Notes: a model not told the origin generated them from the letters alone. Shown: positions 13,601 to 24,790, counted from the stretch's first letter. The stretch: 64,000 nucleotides of DNA from Bacteroidota bacterium (GCA_016706865.1 JADJIS010000002.1:1-64000); one strand, 5' to 3'. Translations and numbers: made by a program.

Positions 13601-16600
13601 TTGTGGAACCTGACACTACGGTTAAATTAAAAATAAATACCACTGCCGAAAATCCTTATTTAATGTGGGACCTAAGTGATATTAATGGCACCGAAAAGTG
13701 GGAATATTTGGAAAATAAAAATGAAAGTTCGGTTGAGGTTCAGATCATGGAAAAACATCGGGGAGGCACTTCAGCAGAAGTTTGGTTTATTAAGATAATC
13801 GATTTTATCACCAGGAGATCACTTTGAATGTTCCTTGGTCGAACAAAGATCTTTCTATCGAATTAGAAACTTTTCGCGATAAACTGGAACCAGGTAAAAC
13901 AGAAACCTGGAAAATAAAAATTCGCGGTCCTCAGGGTAATTCCGTTGCTGCAGAACTTTTAGCTTCATATGCGATGCTTCGTTGGATCAGTTTACTGCTC
14001 ATCAATGGCGTTTTATCAACTGGACAAAATATAATTCCGATAGCTCTTGGCAAGCCGATGCAACAATTAATATTGCCGAACTTTATAATGAACCGAGATA
14101 TATATCAACCTACTATACTGCCGATCAAATTTATTACAGTGGTATCAATTGGTTTTTGACAAAATGGTGGAGATATTTTGATGGTAATTATCCTTACCAT
14201 AATAATTCCTATTTTGATATGGAAGATTTGAATCCATATAGAGTAAATATCGGAGATTCGCCAATCAGCAATGACGCAGCAAGTATTCGAATGTATGATG
14301 GAGTTGTAGCTGCATCTTATTCCACAGGATTGTGAAAGGAAAAAGGAATATCAGATGATTCCGGGAACACAATCATTATTTGGTCTTAAAAAGAATAATG
14401 ATCCGTTGTGGGAAATTGATCCACTGATTTATATATATGACAAGGCTAGTAATTTAGAAATAGAACCATTATTGCGACAAAGCAAAGCAAATCCTTTTGC
14501 AATTAATGCAGAAGAATCACTAAATAATATTATCAGCAGAAAGAATTTACAAGAAACCGCCTTTTTTTATCCCCAATTACAAACAGATTCTTCCGGATCT
14601 GCAATAATAAGTTTTACGGTTCCGGAAGCATTAACCGAATGGAAATTACAATTATTGGCACATACAAAAGATCTTTTACATAAATACTCAGAAGCGACAA
14701 TAATTACACAAAAGATTTCATGATCTCACCCTACTTTCCAAGGTTTTTACGCGTTGGTGATACCATAAATGTAACGGCAAAAATTCAAAATTTATCAGAT
14801 AATGAAATATCCGGAGTAGCGCAACTCGAATTGTTGGATGCATTTACCATGCTTCCAGTTGATGCGAAATTTAATAATTCGAAAGAGCCAGTTTCTTTTA
14901 ATGTAAAAACAAAGGTAAATACAGCGGTAAACTGGCAACTTGTGATTCCGGAAGGAATAAATGCCGTGGTTTATGTTGTAAAAGCAACAAACGGAATTGT
15001 AAGTGATGGAGAACAAAACAGCATTTCCGTTTTAACAGATAAAATTTTAATTACGGAAACATTTCCTCTTCGTTCAAAAGCTGAAAAACACAATCATTTT
15101 TATTTGCTCCTTATTAAATTCAGGAAATAATACGGATCGGGTAAACAATTCCGTAACACTTGAATATACTAGTAACCCTGCATGGTATGCAGTTCAATCA
15201 TTGCCTTATTTGCAGGAATATCCTTTTGAATGTGCAGAACAATTGTTCAACAGATATTATTCGAATGCACTGGCAGCATCCATTGTTTTAGCCGATCCTG
15301 AAATTGAAAAAATATTTAGAAACTGGGAAAAGATTCCATCTCACTTATTTCCAATATAGAAAAAAATGCAGATCTGAAAAATATTCTGTTGATGGAAAGT
15401 CCCTGGGTTTTACAAGCAGCTGAGGAAACCGCCGATAAAAAAAGAGTTGCCAAGTTGTTTAATAAAACGAGTATTCAATTGCGCTTAAATACTACCATGA
15501 CCTTGCTCAAATTACATCAGCTTCCCAGTGGAGGATTTACCTGGTTTACCGGAGACTTTTTTGCAGATCAATATATTTCGCAATATATACTTGCGGGAAT
15601 GGCGCATTTACACGCATTAGAAACACCTGTAGTGGTGGATAGAGATTTCAAGTATATGTTATCGAGAACTCTACAGTATTGCAATAGAGAACTATACGAC
15701 AATTATGAACAATTATTGAAAGATAATAAATACGCGGAAAAAACAGACACAGCATCTTATATTCCCCCATCCCTGATGGTTCAGTATTATTATGCAACAA
15801 GTTATTTTACATCTAATTACCTTAATGTAAAAGAACAAATTGCATATGACTTTTATTTGAATCATATAAAAAATTCTGGACAACCTATAATTTATATGAA
15901 AAGGCAAGGATCGCGCTGGCATGAAATAGAACCGGTGACAAAAAAACAGCTGGTCTTATTGCGCGTTCATTAAGAGAAAATTCAATATTGAATAAAGAGG
16001 GTGGAAGATATTGGAAGGAAAATAAAGGCGGATATTATTGGACTGAAGCGCCGGTGGAAACGCAAGCGATCTTAATAGAAGTATTTGATGAAATTTTAGG
16101 AGATATTTATGGAATTGACGAGTTGAAGATCTGGTTGATCCAACAAAAACAAGCAAGTGCATGGAAAACAACCAAAGCCACCGCCGAAGCGTGTTATGCA
16201 TTATTATATAAAGGCAATACATTAAACGATAAAACAGCACTTGCGGAAATTGCTAGTAGCAAATTCCATTCTCGATCAAAATAATGCCACCGATGCTGCA
16301 GGATATTTTAAAAAGATATGGAATGGAGAAACAATAACTCCCCAATTGGGAAATATTTCTATCACCACAACTTCGGGTATAGGAGGATATGGTGCAATGT
16401 ATTGGCAATATCTCGATAAAATGGAAAATATTTCCGGAACAACATCCGGATTAACGGTCGTGAAACAATTGTATTTACAAAAAATGACCCTAACAGGTAT
16501 TCAACTCGTTCCCATAGATGAAAAAACCGTATTAAAAGTGGGGGATCTTGTAATTACCAATCTCGAATTTACTGCTGATAGGGAAATGCAATATACATAT

Positions 16601-16865
16601 GCGCGACCTAAGGGCCAGTTGTTTTGAACCATTGAATGTGTTGAGTTCTTATAAATATTTACAAGGTATGGGGTATTACGAAAGTACTGGAGATGCCAGC
16701 AGCAATTATTTTATTTCTAAGCTGCCAAAGGGTAAATTTACCGTCGAATATGAAATGCATGTCACCCATAAAGGAAGTTTTAGCAGTGGAATTACACATA
16801 TTCAATGCATGTATGCGCCGGAGTACACTAGCTACAGTAAAGGGTTTCGGATTGAAGTTCAATAA
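10660..16865 (+). pseudogene. Giant alpha-2-macroglobulin-family protein, copy 2, frameshifted
   Basis: ATG at 10660 (MKLKPITLIVLAFLFSGVFA) starts a membrane-anchored or secreted protein collinear with the upstream copy. Long stretches stay open: about 11420-11798 (PLVDLDIKRFKFAK), 12193-12561 (VVDRTSGQPIPDAKIETY then LFTDRSIYRPGQK, the MG2 motif), 12617-12904, 13246-13827, 13824-14335, 14355-14723 (SGSAIISFTVPEALTEWKLQ, alpha-2-macroglobulin core domain), 14720-15130, and 15389-16865 (alpha/alpha toroid). The thioester CAEQ is encoded at 15231-15242 within YPFECAEQLF. About twelve indels separate these blocks, clearly fewer than in copy 1. The end GFRIEVQ-stop parallels GIRVKM-stop of copy 1. 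Full length would be about 2060 aa. Whether the gene is dead or only mis-sequenced cannot be decided from this window. Confidence 0.9.
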
Positions 16866-16960
16866 AAAATGAAAAAAAAAACCCTATAATTTCCAAGATT
16901 GGCAAACCTTTTGCAGCTTTAAGAAACTTTAACAATAAATTTTCACCAAAAAACAAAATT

Positions 16961-17382
16961 ATGCATCAGATCAAACAGGTAATTGCAGTATTATTTATCT
17001 CTGTATCCTTATTTTCCTGCGCTAAAACCGAAAAGGTTTTGGTTAAACATGACGGAGAATGGAATATTGACAAACAAGTAACCACTACAACCACAGGTGG
17101 GGTATCCACAACAGAAACAGATACCGATTACGGTGTTGCTACATTTAATGAGAATGGCACCTTGGTTTTATCACCTACAATGATGGCACTTCCGACACTT
17201 TCAGTTGGTCAGTAAATGATGATATTATATCTGTCACTTACGATGCCCTTGCTACAACTGTTGACTACACTATCATCGAAAGCAGCAAAGATTCCCAACA
17301 TTGGTCAGGTAGTTACAGCGGCGATATTTTTGGAATTCCCTATGTTGTTGATACAGAAATATGGTTTAGCAGCTTGAATTAA
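16961..17382 (+). pseudogene. Small lipoprotein A, single frameshift
   Basis: Starts MHQIKQVIAVLFISVSLFSC, an SpII signal with lipobox LFSC, then AKTEKVLVKHDGEWNIDKQV and a Thr-rich stretch. The first frame runs out at 17215, but from about 17170 another frame continues with YNDGTSDTFSWSVNDDIISV and DSQHWSGSYSGD to a TAA at 17382. This matches, block for block, the intact paralogue at 19370-19795, so one indel near 17165-17180 is enough to restore it. About 140 aa when repaired. The lipocalin-like layout (WNIDK, SWSV, HWSGSY) is typical of small Bacteroidota lipoproteins of unknown role. It faces the minus-strand surface protein at 17460-19116 across a shared terminator. Confidence 0.8.
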
Positions 17383-17394
17383 AATCAAACTTAT

Positions 17395-17440
17395 AAAAAA
17401 AGACCGCTGAGTAGCTTTTGCTATAAAGCGGTTTTTTTTG
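17395..17440. terminator. Bidirectional terminator between lipoprotein A and the facing surface protein
   Basis: Stem ACCGCT (17403-17408) pairs with AGCGGT (17427-17432); A-run on the left and T-run on the right extend it and supply a U-tract for both directions. It lies between two convergent genes. Confidence 0.75.
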
Positions 17441-17459
17441 TTTAAAATCTTTCCTATAA

Positions 17460-19116
17460 TTAATAATTACCGATTTCTTTAATTGCGATTCTTTTTCCCT
17501 TATGATAAATAGACGCGAAATACAAACCCTTCGAATATCTCGAGAGTTCAAAGGATGTGATTCCGTCTACTAATTTTTGGACTATAATTTTTTGACCCAT
17601 AACTGAAACTAATTCAAATACCACATCTTCCATTGCAAGTTCAACAGGCAATTCAAGTAATAGGGTATTATTATAATATTGAATTTGTATAGTATTATTA
17701 AGTGAGGAGCTTACAGGTAATGGCACATCCAAATAACGATCGTAATCATAACAAAGTAGATCAGCAAAGTGACCATCGCCAAATCCAAATACAAATGGGG
17801 TATAAATTCCTCCCGTTATTAGATCATCCCCATAAATATCTTTTGAAAGTCCAATAAGATCAATATTATATTCAGTTTCCCCTGTTTTAGGAAATTGAAT
17901 AATGCCAGTCAAATCAATATACTCAGTATGACCATAATAAGTCAACCAATCCATATAATTTTCATTCACCACTCCAACACCATAAGAGGAAATATCGGAT
18001 TCATCTTCATCTTGTGTAAAGTAAATTTGAAAATATCCTTCATCACTTAAATAATGCATATCAATATTTTCAATATTTAAATGACATGCTTGCAGCCCTG
18101 GTTTTATAATATTCATCGGAGTAGATAATGTTAAAACTGCAGATTCACCTACCTTGGGCATTTTCATGAAATATGCTGAATAATAAGAATCCTGAACAAA
18201 TGTATTCCCATTTATATCAGGTAGGCTAGCCGGCAAATTGAAAATATTATAAACGCCCGGAATAACTGAGCCTCCGGGAATGCTGTAGTATCTCGACGCA
18301 TCCAACGCAATAGCATCATTCAATGAGAAATTGAGAGTTTCTTCCCGCGTTGGTAATATAAAAATTCTTATTTCTGAATAATCGGGCTCATCGGCATAAA
18401 ATGCAAAGGCAATGTCACCAATATTTTCGTCATCTAAATTGTCTATCAAACTTGCGTTTTCAGTACTGCCATTTTCGGGTAAAATTTCTTCATTACAAAA
18501 AACGGAAGCATCAGGAATTGAATTATATGCAGTAGAAAAAATGGTAAGTGGCGATCCTACATTATAATAACAATCATTAAAAAGATCATGCCCGATAGTA
18601 TTTATACTTAATCTAACCCATCCATAATGAATATTTGCTCCTATTTGCAATTTTATAGGCAAATATTTATTTACAAAATTATTTCCGGAAATATAAAATA
18701 CTGCAACCGGAGGAAGAATCATTAAATGAAGTTAATGAGATAATTTCAAATCCGTCGTTGGTCCAGATAAGAGATTCTCCTATCAATTGGTTTGTATTAA
18801 AAAAATTAATATTATATGCACTCCAACTATCCGACTCCTCCACACCAATACCAATTACGCAGTCGTTTATATATAATTCAATATCTGCACCAAAGTAATC
18901 AAAATCATAGTCAAACTTTACATCATAAATGCCATTGCCATCAATGTCAATTTCGATAGGTTCATCTTCATCTGCAAAGCCCTGCCAATTCATTAACCAG
19001 AGATCCGGGTCAAAATCCTCCATTACAATTTGTGACTTTAACCTATCACTTCCCAAAATTGCCGTTGCCAATATCGTATATGCCTGAATGGAAAATTGTT
19101 TCTTAATCATGAACAT
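17460..19116 (-). pseudogene. T9SS-type surface protein, copy 1, single frameshift
   Basis: Two overlapping minus-strand pieces (18679-19116 and 17460-18722) align end to end with the intact 543-aa paralogue at 19799-21430, so this is one gene broken once near 18680-18722. It starts MFMIKKQFSIQAYTILATAI (unusual signal peptide), then DFDPDLWLMNW and IDIDGNGIYDVKF, a DxDGNGxxD calcium-loop-like motif, later HYGWVRLSI, and ends with a type A-like sorting domain (ELVSVMGQKI, SRYSKGLYFASI, final IGNY). Predicted to be exported and delivered to the surface by the type IX system; function unknown. Without the frameshift it would be about 550 aa. Confidence 0.8.
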
Positions 19117-19346
19117 CCAATTAATCTACTAAACTAAAGGTAAATAAAATCAACTACCGGTGTGAATTTACGAAATGCAGCATTTTTTATCCGAATTAAC
19201 ACTTTTATTGTATGAAATGAAATTGGTAACTTCAATATTCGCAGAATAACTAAGGAGATTTGGGCTCCTAATTCCACAAAAGCCGTCTGGACGCCACATA
19301 AGACGCAACAAAAATGGTCAGGTTTTAAACAAGAAAACAAATTGTT

Positions 19347-19354
19347 TATCTTTG
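19347..19354 (+). promoter_or_regulatory. Putative Bacteroidota -7 promoter box
   Basis: TATCTTTG fits the Bacteroidota sigma-A -7 consensus TAnnTTTG and lies 16-23 bp before the ATG of lipoprotein B. A good -33 TTG is not evident, so confidence is limited. Confidence 0.45.
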
Positions 19355-19369
19355 ACTAAAATCTATACT

Positions 19370-19795
19370 ATGAAACTGACCTCACAATTTTGCGTAGTTA
19401 TGCTCCTCTCCATAACACTTTTTTCTTGTTCTAAAACAGAAAAAGTGTTGGTTAAACATGCCGGTGGCTGGAATATCGACAAATCCATTACAACAACAAC
19501 AATGGATGGCACTTCCACTACAACTACAGAATATGATTCAGGTGTTGCCACTTTCGCGGATAATGGAACCGGTATTATAGTTTACAACGGAGGTTTTGCA
19601 GAAACATTTAAATGGTCGGTTGCGGAAGATGTGATCACCATTACTTACGACCTCAGCACAACAAGTATTCCATACACTATACTCGACGATAGCGCAAGTG
19701 ATTATCAGCACTGGTCAGGAACTTATTCCTATTTGTTAGGCCCAATGGAAGTAGTGATCGATTCTGATCTTACATTAAGTGCAATCGGGGATTGA
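19370..19795 (+). CDS. Small lipoprotein B (intact paralogue of lipoprotein A)
   Basis: The ATG at 19370 is preferred over the in-frame TTG at 19352, because that TTG overlaps the -7 promoter box. MKLTSQFCVVMLLSITLFSC gives an SpII signal with lipobox LFSC, then KTEKVLVKHAGGWNIDKSI, a Thr-rich spacer, FKWSVAEDVITITY and YQHWSGTYSYLLG. At 141 aa it is collinear with the frameshifted lipoprotein at 16961-17382, including the KTEKVLVKH block. Likely an outer-membrane-anchored small beta-rich protein of unknown role. It stops 3 bp before the end of the facing surface-protein gene, repeating the convergent arrangement of the first module. Confidence 0.85.
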   Translation: MKLTSQFCVVMLLSITLFSCSKTEKVLVKHAGGWNIDKSITTTTMDGTSTTTTEYDSGVATFADNGTGIIVYNGGFAETFKWSVAEDVITITYDLSTTSIPYTILDDSASDYQHWSGTYSYLLGPMEVVIDSDLTLSAIGD

Positions 19796-19798
19796 TCA

Positions 19799-21430
19799 TT
19801 AATAAATATTGATCTTTTGTAATTCTTTTATTTCATTGTTTTGACGAATGGATGCGAAATAAATCCCTTCGGGAAATAAACTAATTTCAATTGTTGTATT
19901 TTCCTGTATCAAATCTATCGACATAATTTTCTGTCCGCTTATCGAAACTAATTCCACCTTACTGTTGCCAACCATTTCAATTGGAATATTAATTGTAAGC
20001 AAATCGTCGGTATAATAAATTTGTGTTTGTTTAATATCTTTTAGTGGGTATGTAATAAATGATCCCGACTGATCATAACACAATAGATCGCGAAAATAAC
20101 CATCACCAAGTCCATAAATTACAGGCGTGTATTTAGCACCAACATTTAATGGGTTTCCCCAAATATCTTTATCCAATCCAATCAGGTAAACAAGATACGA
20201 GGAAGCTCCTGTTTTTGGAATTTGAATCAATCCGCTTGTATCTACATATGCATAATCATGGTTTTCTAATAATATTTCAATAGTATGTTCATTTGCTAAT
20301 CCAACTCCATAGGATGATATATCATACTCCTCCTCGTCAGCAGAAAAAGAGACTTGAAAATATCCATCCTGATGCAAATAATTAAATGAAATGTCATCCA
20401 CTGACATGTCACAATGCTGAGCCTTCGGTTTTAAAATATTTAAAGGCGTAGAAAGTGATAATGTAATATCTTCCCCAACGATCGGAATTTTCATGTAAAA
20501 AGCAGAATAATAAATATCCGGATCAAATACATTTCCATTAATGTCGAGAAGCGATTCCGGTAAATGAATGATATTTGGAGAAAGCACCTCAGCTGCAGGA
20601 ATGGAATAATATCTCGACGCATCGAGCGCCATTGCTTCATTCACAGAAAAATTAATAACATCTTCAACAGAAGGAATTACATAAATTCTTATTTCAGAAT
20701 AATCGGGAGTAGAACCATAAAATTCTAAGGTGAAATCGTTAAAACTTTGGGCATCAAGATCATCATAAAATCTCACCTCATTTAATGTGACAGATTCTGT
20801 CAAAACATTTTCATCGCAAAACACTGGTTCATTGGGAATTGAATTATAGGATACAGAAAAAATGGTAAGCGGAGAACCTGTTTCAGAATAGGAACCGGTA
20901 AAAAAATGGGAGCCGAAAGTTTTAATACTAAGGCGCACAAATCCGTAATAGATATCTTCTCCAAATTGCAATTTGAGTGGCAGATATTTATCTACGAAAG
21001 GATCCTTCTGATAATTTATACCCCAATTACTACTAAATGATGAAAAGAATGTACTAACAGTAAATATTCCATTACCCTCATTTGCCCAAATATGAGATGC
21101 ACCAACTTGTTCCCCGAAATCTAAAAATTCGATATTATACGCACTCCAGGAATAATTTTCCTCAACACCAATACTAATTACGCAATCATTTATTTCGAGT
21201 TCTATATTACTTTGATAATATTCTAAATAATAGTTAAATACCAGATCATTTATTCCATTACCATCAATATCAATTGTAATAGAATCTTCAACTGTTTGAA
21301 CTGTCCAATTCATCAAACGCAGATCAGGATCATAATCCTCTGTAATTAATTGTGCATGCAGTTTATCGGCACCCAAGATAGCAACTGCAATTAACGTATA
21401 GGATTCAAGTGTAAATGGTTTGGAGCGCAT
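19799..21430 (-). CDS. T9SS-type surface protein, copy 2 (543 aa)
   Basis: Starts MRSKPFTLESYTLIAVAILG with cleavage probably after LHAQ. DYDPDLRLMNW is followed by IDIDGNGINDLVF near residues 50-65, a DxDGNGxxD loop of calcium-binding type, then YYGFVRLSI near 175. The middle is Asp/Tyr-rich beta structure with no family I recognise. The last ~75 residues (NIPIEMVGNSKVELVSISGQ, PEGIYFASIR, final INIY) form a type A-like T9SS sorting domain. The secreted product is probably surface-attached or released. Paralogues lie at 17460-19116 and 61449-62384. It is convergent with lipoprotein B with a 3-bp gap, so the two likely share termination. Confidence 0.85.
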   Translation of the reverse strand: MRSKPFTLESYTLIAVAILGADKLHAQLITEDYDPDLRLMNWTVQTVEDSITIDIDGNGINDLVFNYYLEYYQSNIELEINDCVISIGVEENYSWSAYNIEFLDFGEQVGASHIWANEGNGIFTVSTFFSSFSSNWGINYQKDPFVDKYLPLKLQFGEDIYYGFVRLSIKTFGSHFFTGSYSETGSPLTIFSVSYNSIPNEPVFCDENVLTESVTLNEVRFYDDLDAQSFNDFTLEFYGSTPDYSEIRIYVIPSVEDVINFSVNEAMALDASRYYSIPAAEVLSPNIIHLPESLLDINGNVFDPDIYYSAFYMKIPIVGEDITLSLSTPLNILKPKAQHCDMSVDDISFNYLHQDGYFQVSFSADEEEYDISSYGVGLANEHTIEILLENHDYAYVDTSGLIQIPKTGASSYLVYLIGLDKDIWGNPLNVGAKYTPVIYGLGDGYFRDLLCYDQSGSFITYPLKDIKQTQIYYTDDLLTINIPIEMVGNSKVELVSISGQKIMSIDLIQENTTIEISLFPEGIYFASIRQNNEIKELQKINIY

Positions 21431-21496
21431 ATCTGCTTATATTAAGTAAGATACAAATAAAAATGGAAACTAAAACACATCTTAAGCCTTACTAAA

Positions 21497-24114
21497 TCAT
21501 TTGACATAAAAATGATACGGGATCAACCCCCTCACTAAAGTAAACTTCACCTTATGTTTTTCTACATTTCCCTGTTCATTAAACAATTCAGCGTATAAAA
21601 TATATATTCCGGTTTTAGCTGCAATATCATCTGCATCAACGCCGTCCCAGGTTAAAAATCCTTCGCGGCTCAGCGTGGTAAGACCGCTGAGTTCATTAAC
21701 TATTCTTCCTGCGCATCAAATATTTTAAACATGCCGGAGTAACCTTCACCTGCAGTGGTGTAGGATATTAATAACAAGTCGTGATAACCATCGCCATCGG
21801 GTGAAAATACATTGTATTCCAAAACTATATCTCCTCCACCAACCACATTTCCAAAAACAGAATTCTGATATCCCGGAGTTGCATAATAAACATCTTCTGC
21901 AGCACTGTGCCAGTTATCTTCATTCTGTGTTTCAAACTTGTAATTCACTCGTTCCAGCGACACGCCATCATCATCTGTAAGCAAGGCATATTGCCAGTCG
22001 TCGTAAAAATGCAATCTGTCTATTTCATTTAAAAAGGGATCATAAATAACTGCAATTCCTTCATTGTCGGCAAACGAAGGTAAGTCTGAGGAAGATACAA
22101 AATTTCCTGTGTCAATAACGTGATAAGTACTGGTAACATTTTCAATATTAGGTGTAACACACATATAGGTTTGCGGAAAAAATAATTTTCCTGATTTGCT
22201 GGCATAACCAAATTCTAGTACCTCCAATGTATCTACAATACTCATTTCTGCAATAATAATTTTAGAAAGATCTATTATTTTATTGGAGGTATTATATAAC
22301 TCGACAAAATCAAAACCATCAGTATAAGCATTAAATAAGATTTCGTTAATTACAATGTCGCCGGAATCTACGGGTTCGGGAATTCCCAATTCAACAACAT
22401 TAAATGTCCCAATATTATTACCGGAACAATCTGTTAGATTTTCTGCAGTTAGTGTATAAACTACACCAAGGTTCAGGGGACTTCCAAAAACCATTCCTAT
22501 AAAATCGGGATTATTAATATCCAATATTAAACTAAGTGGTGAACCTATTCCATTGGATAAAATAAAATCAGTAATATCAGCAGAATTTAAATCGATATCT
22601 TCATCAAAAAAAGCGATAACAGTATCCAGTGACGAAGGATATGCGCCTACCAACATCGGCGGAACATCATCGGCATTTTCACCAAAAACAGAATTAATTT
22701 CCCCGGGTGTTCCACCGGAAACATCTTCTGATGCTGTCCAGTTGGCATCACCCTGACAAGGATTGGAAGGATCTATCATTTCCAAACTCCAGCCCCCGTC
22801 TTCTTTAATTGCATTGTCATGCCAATCGAGTTCATACGAAATACTATGAATTAAATTTCCGGATGCATCTTTTAATACAAGTTCATCACCATCATTATTA
22901 AGTGATGGTAAACTTGGAATCAATAACAGATCTGTAAATCCTGCAAAAGAATCCACAACATTTTCATCTATTACAATTACATAATCGTTAGCAGCCAAAA
23001 TAAAAGAAGGAAATGGATCGCTTTCAGAAGTTGCATCCGAAATTGTAAATCCCGTGAGATCAATATCAATATCGGTGGTATTATATAATTCAATATATTC
23101 TGCAGTAGGTAATTCCAAATGAGGTTCGGGATCGGCAAAAATTTCATTCATAACAATATCATACTGGTTAACAGTATAAATGATAAATGATTTGGAATCA
23201 CTCGTTAAAATATTACCTTCTTCATCTGCAATATTACTTGCAGTTAAAGTCAATAAAATTGCTTCCGGAAAATCTGTAATAAAGGTGAGCAATACCTTCG
23301 AAAAATCTGTAGGACCTCTGGTTGCGTCAATGGGATTTCCAACACCGCCATCTATAGTATAATTACTTTCATCTTCTGCGGAAAGCAATTCGATATTTTC
23401 ATTAAAATCGAGTTCAATTTGTGTGGATGTTACTACTGATAATATGGAAATAACCGGAGGGTCGTCATCAAAATACAATGGTGAAACTGTAATATCATCG
23501 AGAAAAAAATCATCGCAACGGGTGGAGGTATATTTACAAAACCAACCGATATAATCTCCGCCTATAATTATATCATCAACAACAGACCCTTCATTTACAA
23601 AAGTGAATCCACCTGTTGCATCAACAAATAATTGCCATTCGTTTTCTGTTGTGCGAATAACTTTAATACGCACCTTGGGAGCGACAGCAACTTCTGCCAA
23701 TATTCCAGTTAAAAGTAAGGTATGAGTAAATCCTTCTTGTCGATATAATTTAACAGCATCATCAGTTCCATCCTCCCCAATCCGTATATAATATCCATTT
23801 AAAGAAGCAGCGAGATCGGGGTTATCACTTTGCAAATAAAATCTGGTGTAATTACTCGCAGAAGGATCAAAACCAAGGTCGATAAAAAATTCCCAGGTTG
23901 CAGTATCGAAGGTGGATGCTGCAGCAGATAAATAATTTGTTCCACCATCCTCACAATTACCATCCAATTGTAATTGAAATAAAGCATCTATAATAAAGGC
24001 CGTATCATCACCGGCCCAGCCAACAAAATCACCATCGTCAAAATTTTCAGAAAATTGAGCGGAACCGATTCGCGTCAGAATCAGCAGTGTGCCTAAAAGG
24101 ATTATGTTTTTCAT
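21497..24114 (-). pseudogene. Lamin-tail-domain surface protein with T9SS-type C-terminus, one apparent 1-nt deletion
   Basis: Signal peptide MKNIILLGTLLILTRIGSAQ, then an LamG-like N-terminal domain (FSENFDDGDFVGWAGDD to about residue 215), a Big/SbsA-like domain (VTSTQIELDFNENIELLSAE, about 220-315), a lamin tail domain (DIVMNEIFADPEP, AEYIELYNTTD, about 320-470), a second SbsA-like domain and a second lamin tail domain (GDIVINEILFNAYTDGFDFVELYN, split here for length, about 590-745). The open frame stops at 21700 in DAQEE. One extra base near 21702 would continue as GRIVNELSGLTTLSREGFL ... ending HFYVK at 21497, with NVFSPDGDGYHD before it, which is the CHU_C/gliding-type C-terminal module. 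So the protein is probably about 870 aa and the stop is a single-base event. Confidence 0.85.
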
Positions 24115-24174
24115 AAAATGGATGGGAAAAATACGAACTATTTTTGATTTTAGAAATATTTTTTTACATTATAT

Positions 24175-24465
24175 TTGTGTAAATTTGGTTGTGATGAAAA
24201 AAGGAAAGGGAAAAATGGAGTGGAAGAGCAGGTTGTTAAATTACGAAAGAGTAAGGAACCTGTAATTGAATCAGAAATTATAAATATTTCGGACTTGCCA
24301 TATGACCTTCAACAAAAATTAAAACTGTCGGAAAAACAATATTCGGAGGGTAAAACATTTACCAATGAGGAGGTGAAGGAAATGGTGAAGAAATGGCTTA
24401 CAAAAGGGCAGTCAACAGTGGGCAGTAGGCAGTTAGTAACATTGGAGATTGTTGCTTCGAATTAA
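24175..24465 (+). CDS. Small acidic/basic helical protein, antitoxin-like; C-terminus supplied by a repeat
   Basis: The open frame begins at a TTG (24175); a GTG at 24220 (start VEEQVVKLRK) or an ATG at 24194 with one missing A in the following A-run are alternatives. IINISDLPYDLQQKLKLSEK followed by GKTFTNEEVKEMVKKWL is a helix-rich layout seen in type II antitoxins and small regulators, but no toxin gene follows, so this is only a suggestion. The last 19 residues (KGQSTVGSRQLVTLEIVASN, first K excluded) come from the dispersed intergenic repeat described at 24409-24790: the same peptide QLVTLEI-ASN appears in non-genic copies at 39.2-39.5 kb. The native stop was therefore probably lost or overwritten by the repeat. 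Confidence 0.45.
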   Translation: MCKFGCDEKRKGKNGVEEQVVKLRKSKEPVIESEIINISDLPYDLQQKLKLSEKQYSEGKTFTNEEVKEMVKKWLTKGQSTVGSRQLVTLEIVASN

Positions 24466-24790
24466 ACGAGGGTGAATAATAAATAATAATCAAAAAATAA
24501 AAAATTTTAATCGGATCCCAGCCCGAAAACTTTTGGTAATCATGGTAGCTTTTGCAACCCCGGAACCCAATTTAATATCGAATAAAGAACAAGGAATAAA
24601 CAACATTAATCGGAACGTAACCCTGAAACTTTTGCAAACCATGAAAACAGCAACAGTTGGCAGTGGCAGTAGGCAGTTTGTAACACTCGAGATTGATGCT
24701 TCGAATTAAACGAGGGTGAATAATAAATAACAATCAAAAAATAAAAAACATCAATCGGAACCGAACCCTGAAACTTTTGCAAACCCTGCT
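24409..24790. repeat. Two copies of a dispersed intergenic repeat
   Basis: A block containing GGCAGTAGGCAGTT, GTAACA(T/C)T(G/C)GAGATTG.TGCTTCGAATT, AAACGAGGGTGAATAATAAATAA and AATCGGA.CC..AACCCTGAAACTTTTGCAA occurs at about 24409-24570 and again at about 24655-24790. The GGCAGTTxGTAACATTGGAGATT core also recurs many times at 39.0-39.6 and 40.8-41.1 kb. The rest of 24466-24897 holds no gene; a short tail of CAGAAC-type microsatellite (about 24830-24870) precedes asd. Confidence 0.75.

Noticed and set aside
16961..21710. Programmed frameshifting in the lipoprotein, surface protein and lamin-tail gene
   Set aside because: No slippery heptamer with a stimulator is seen at the three sites and the intact paralogues show no shift; isolated indels fit better.
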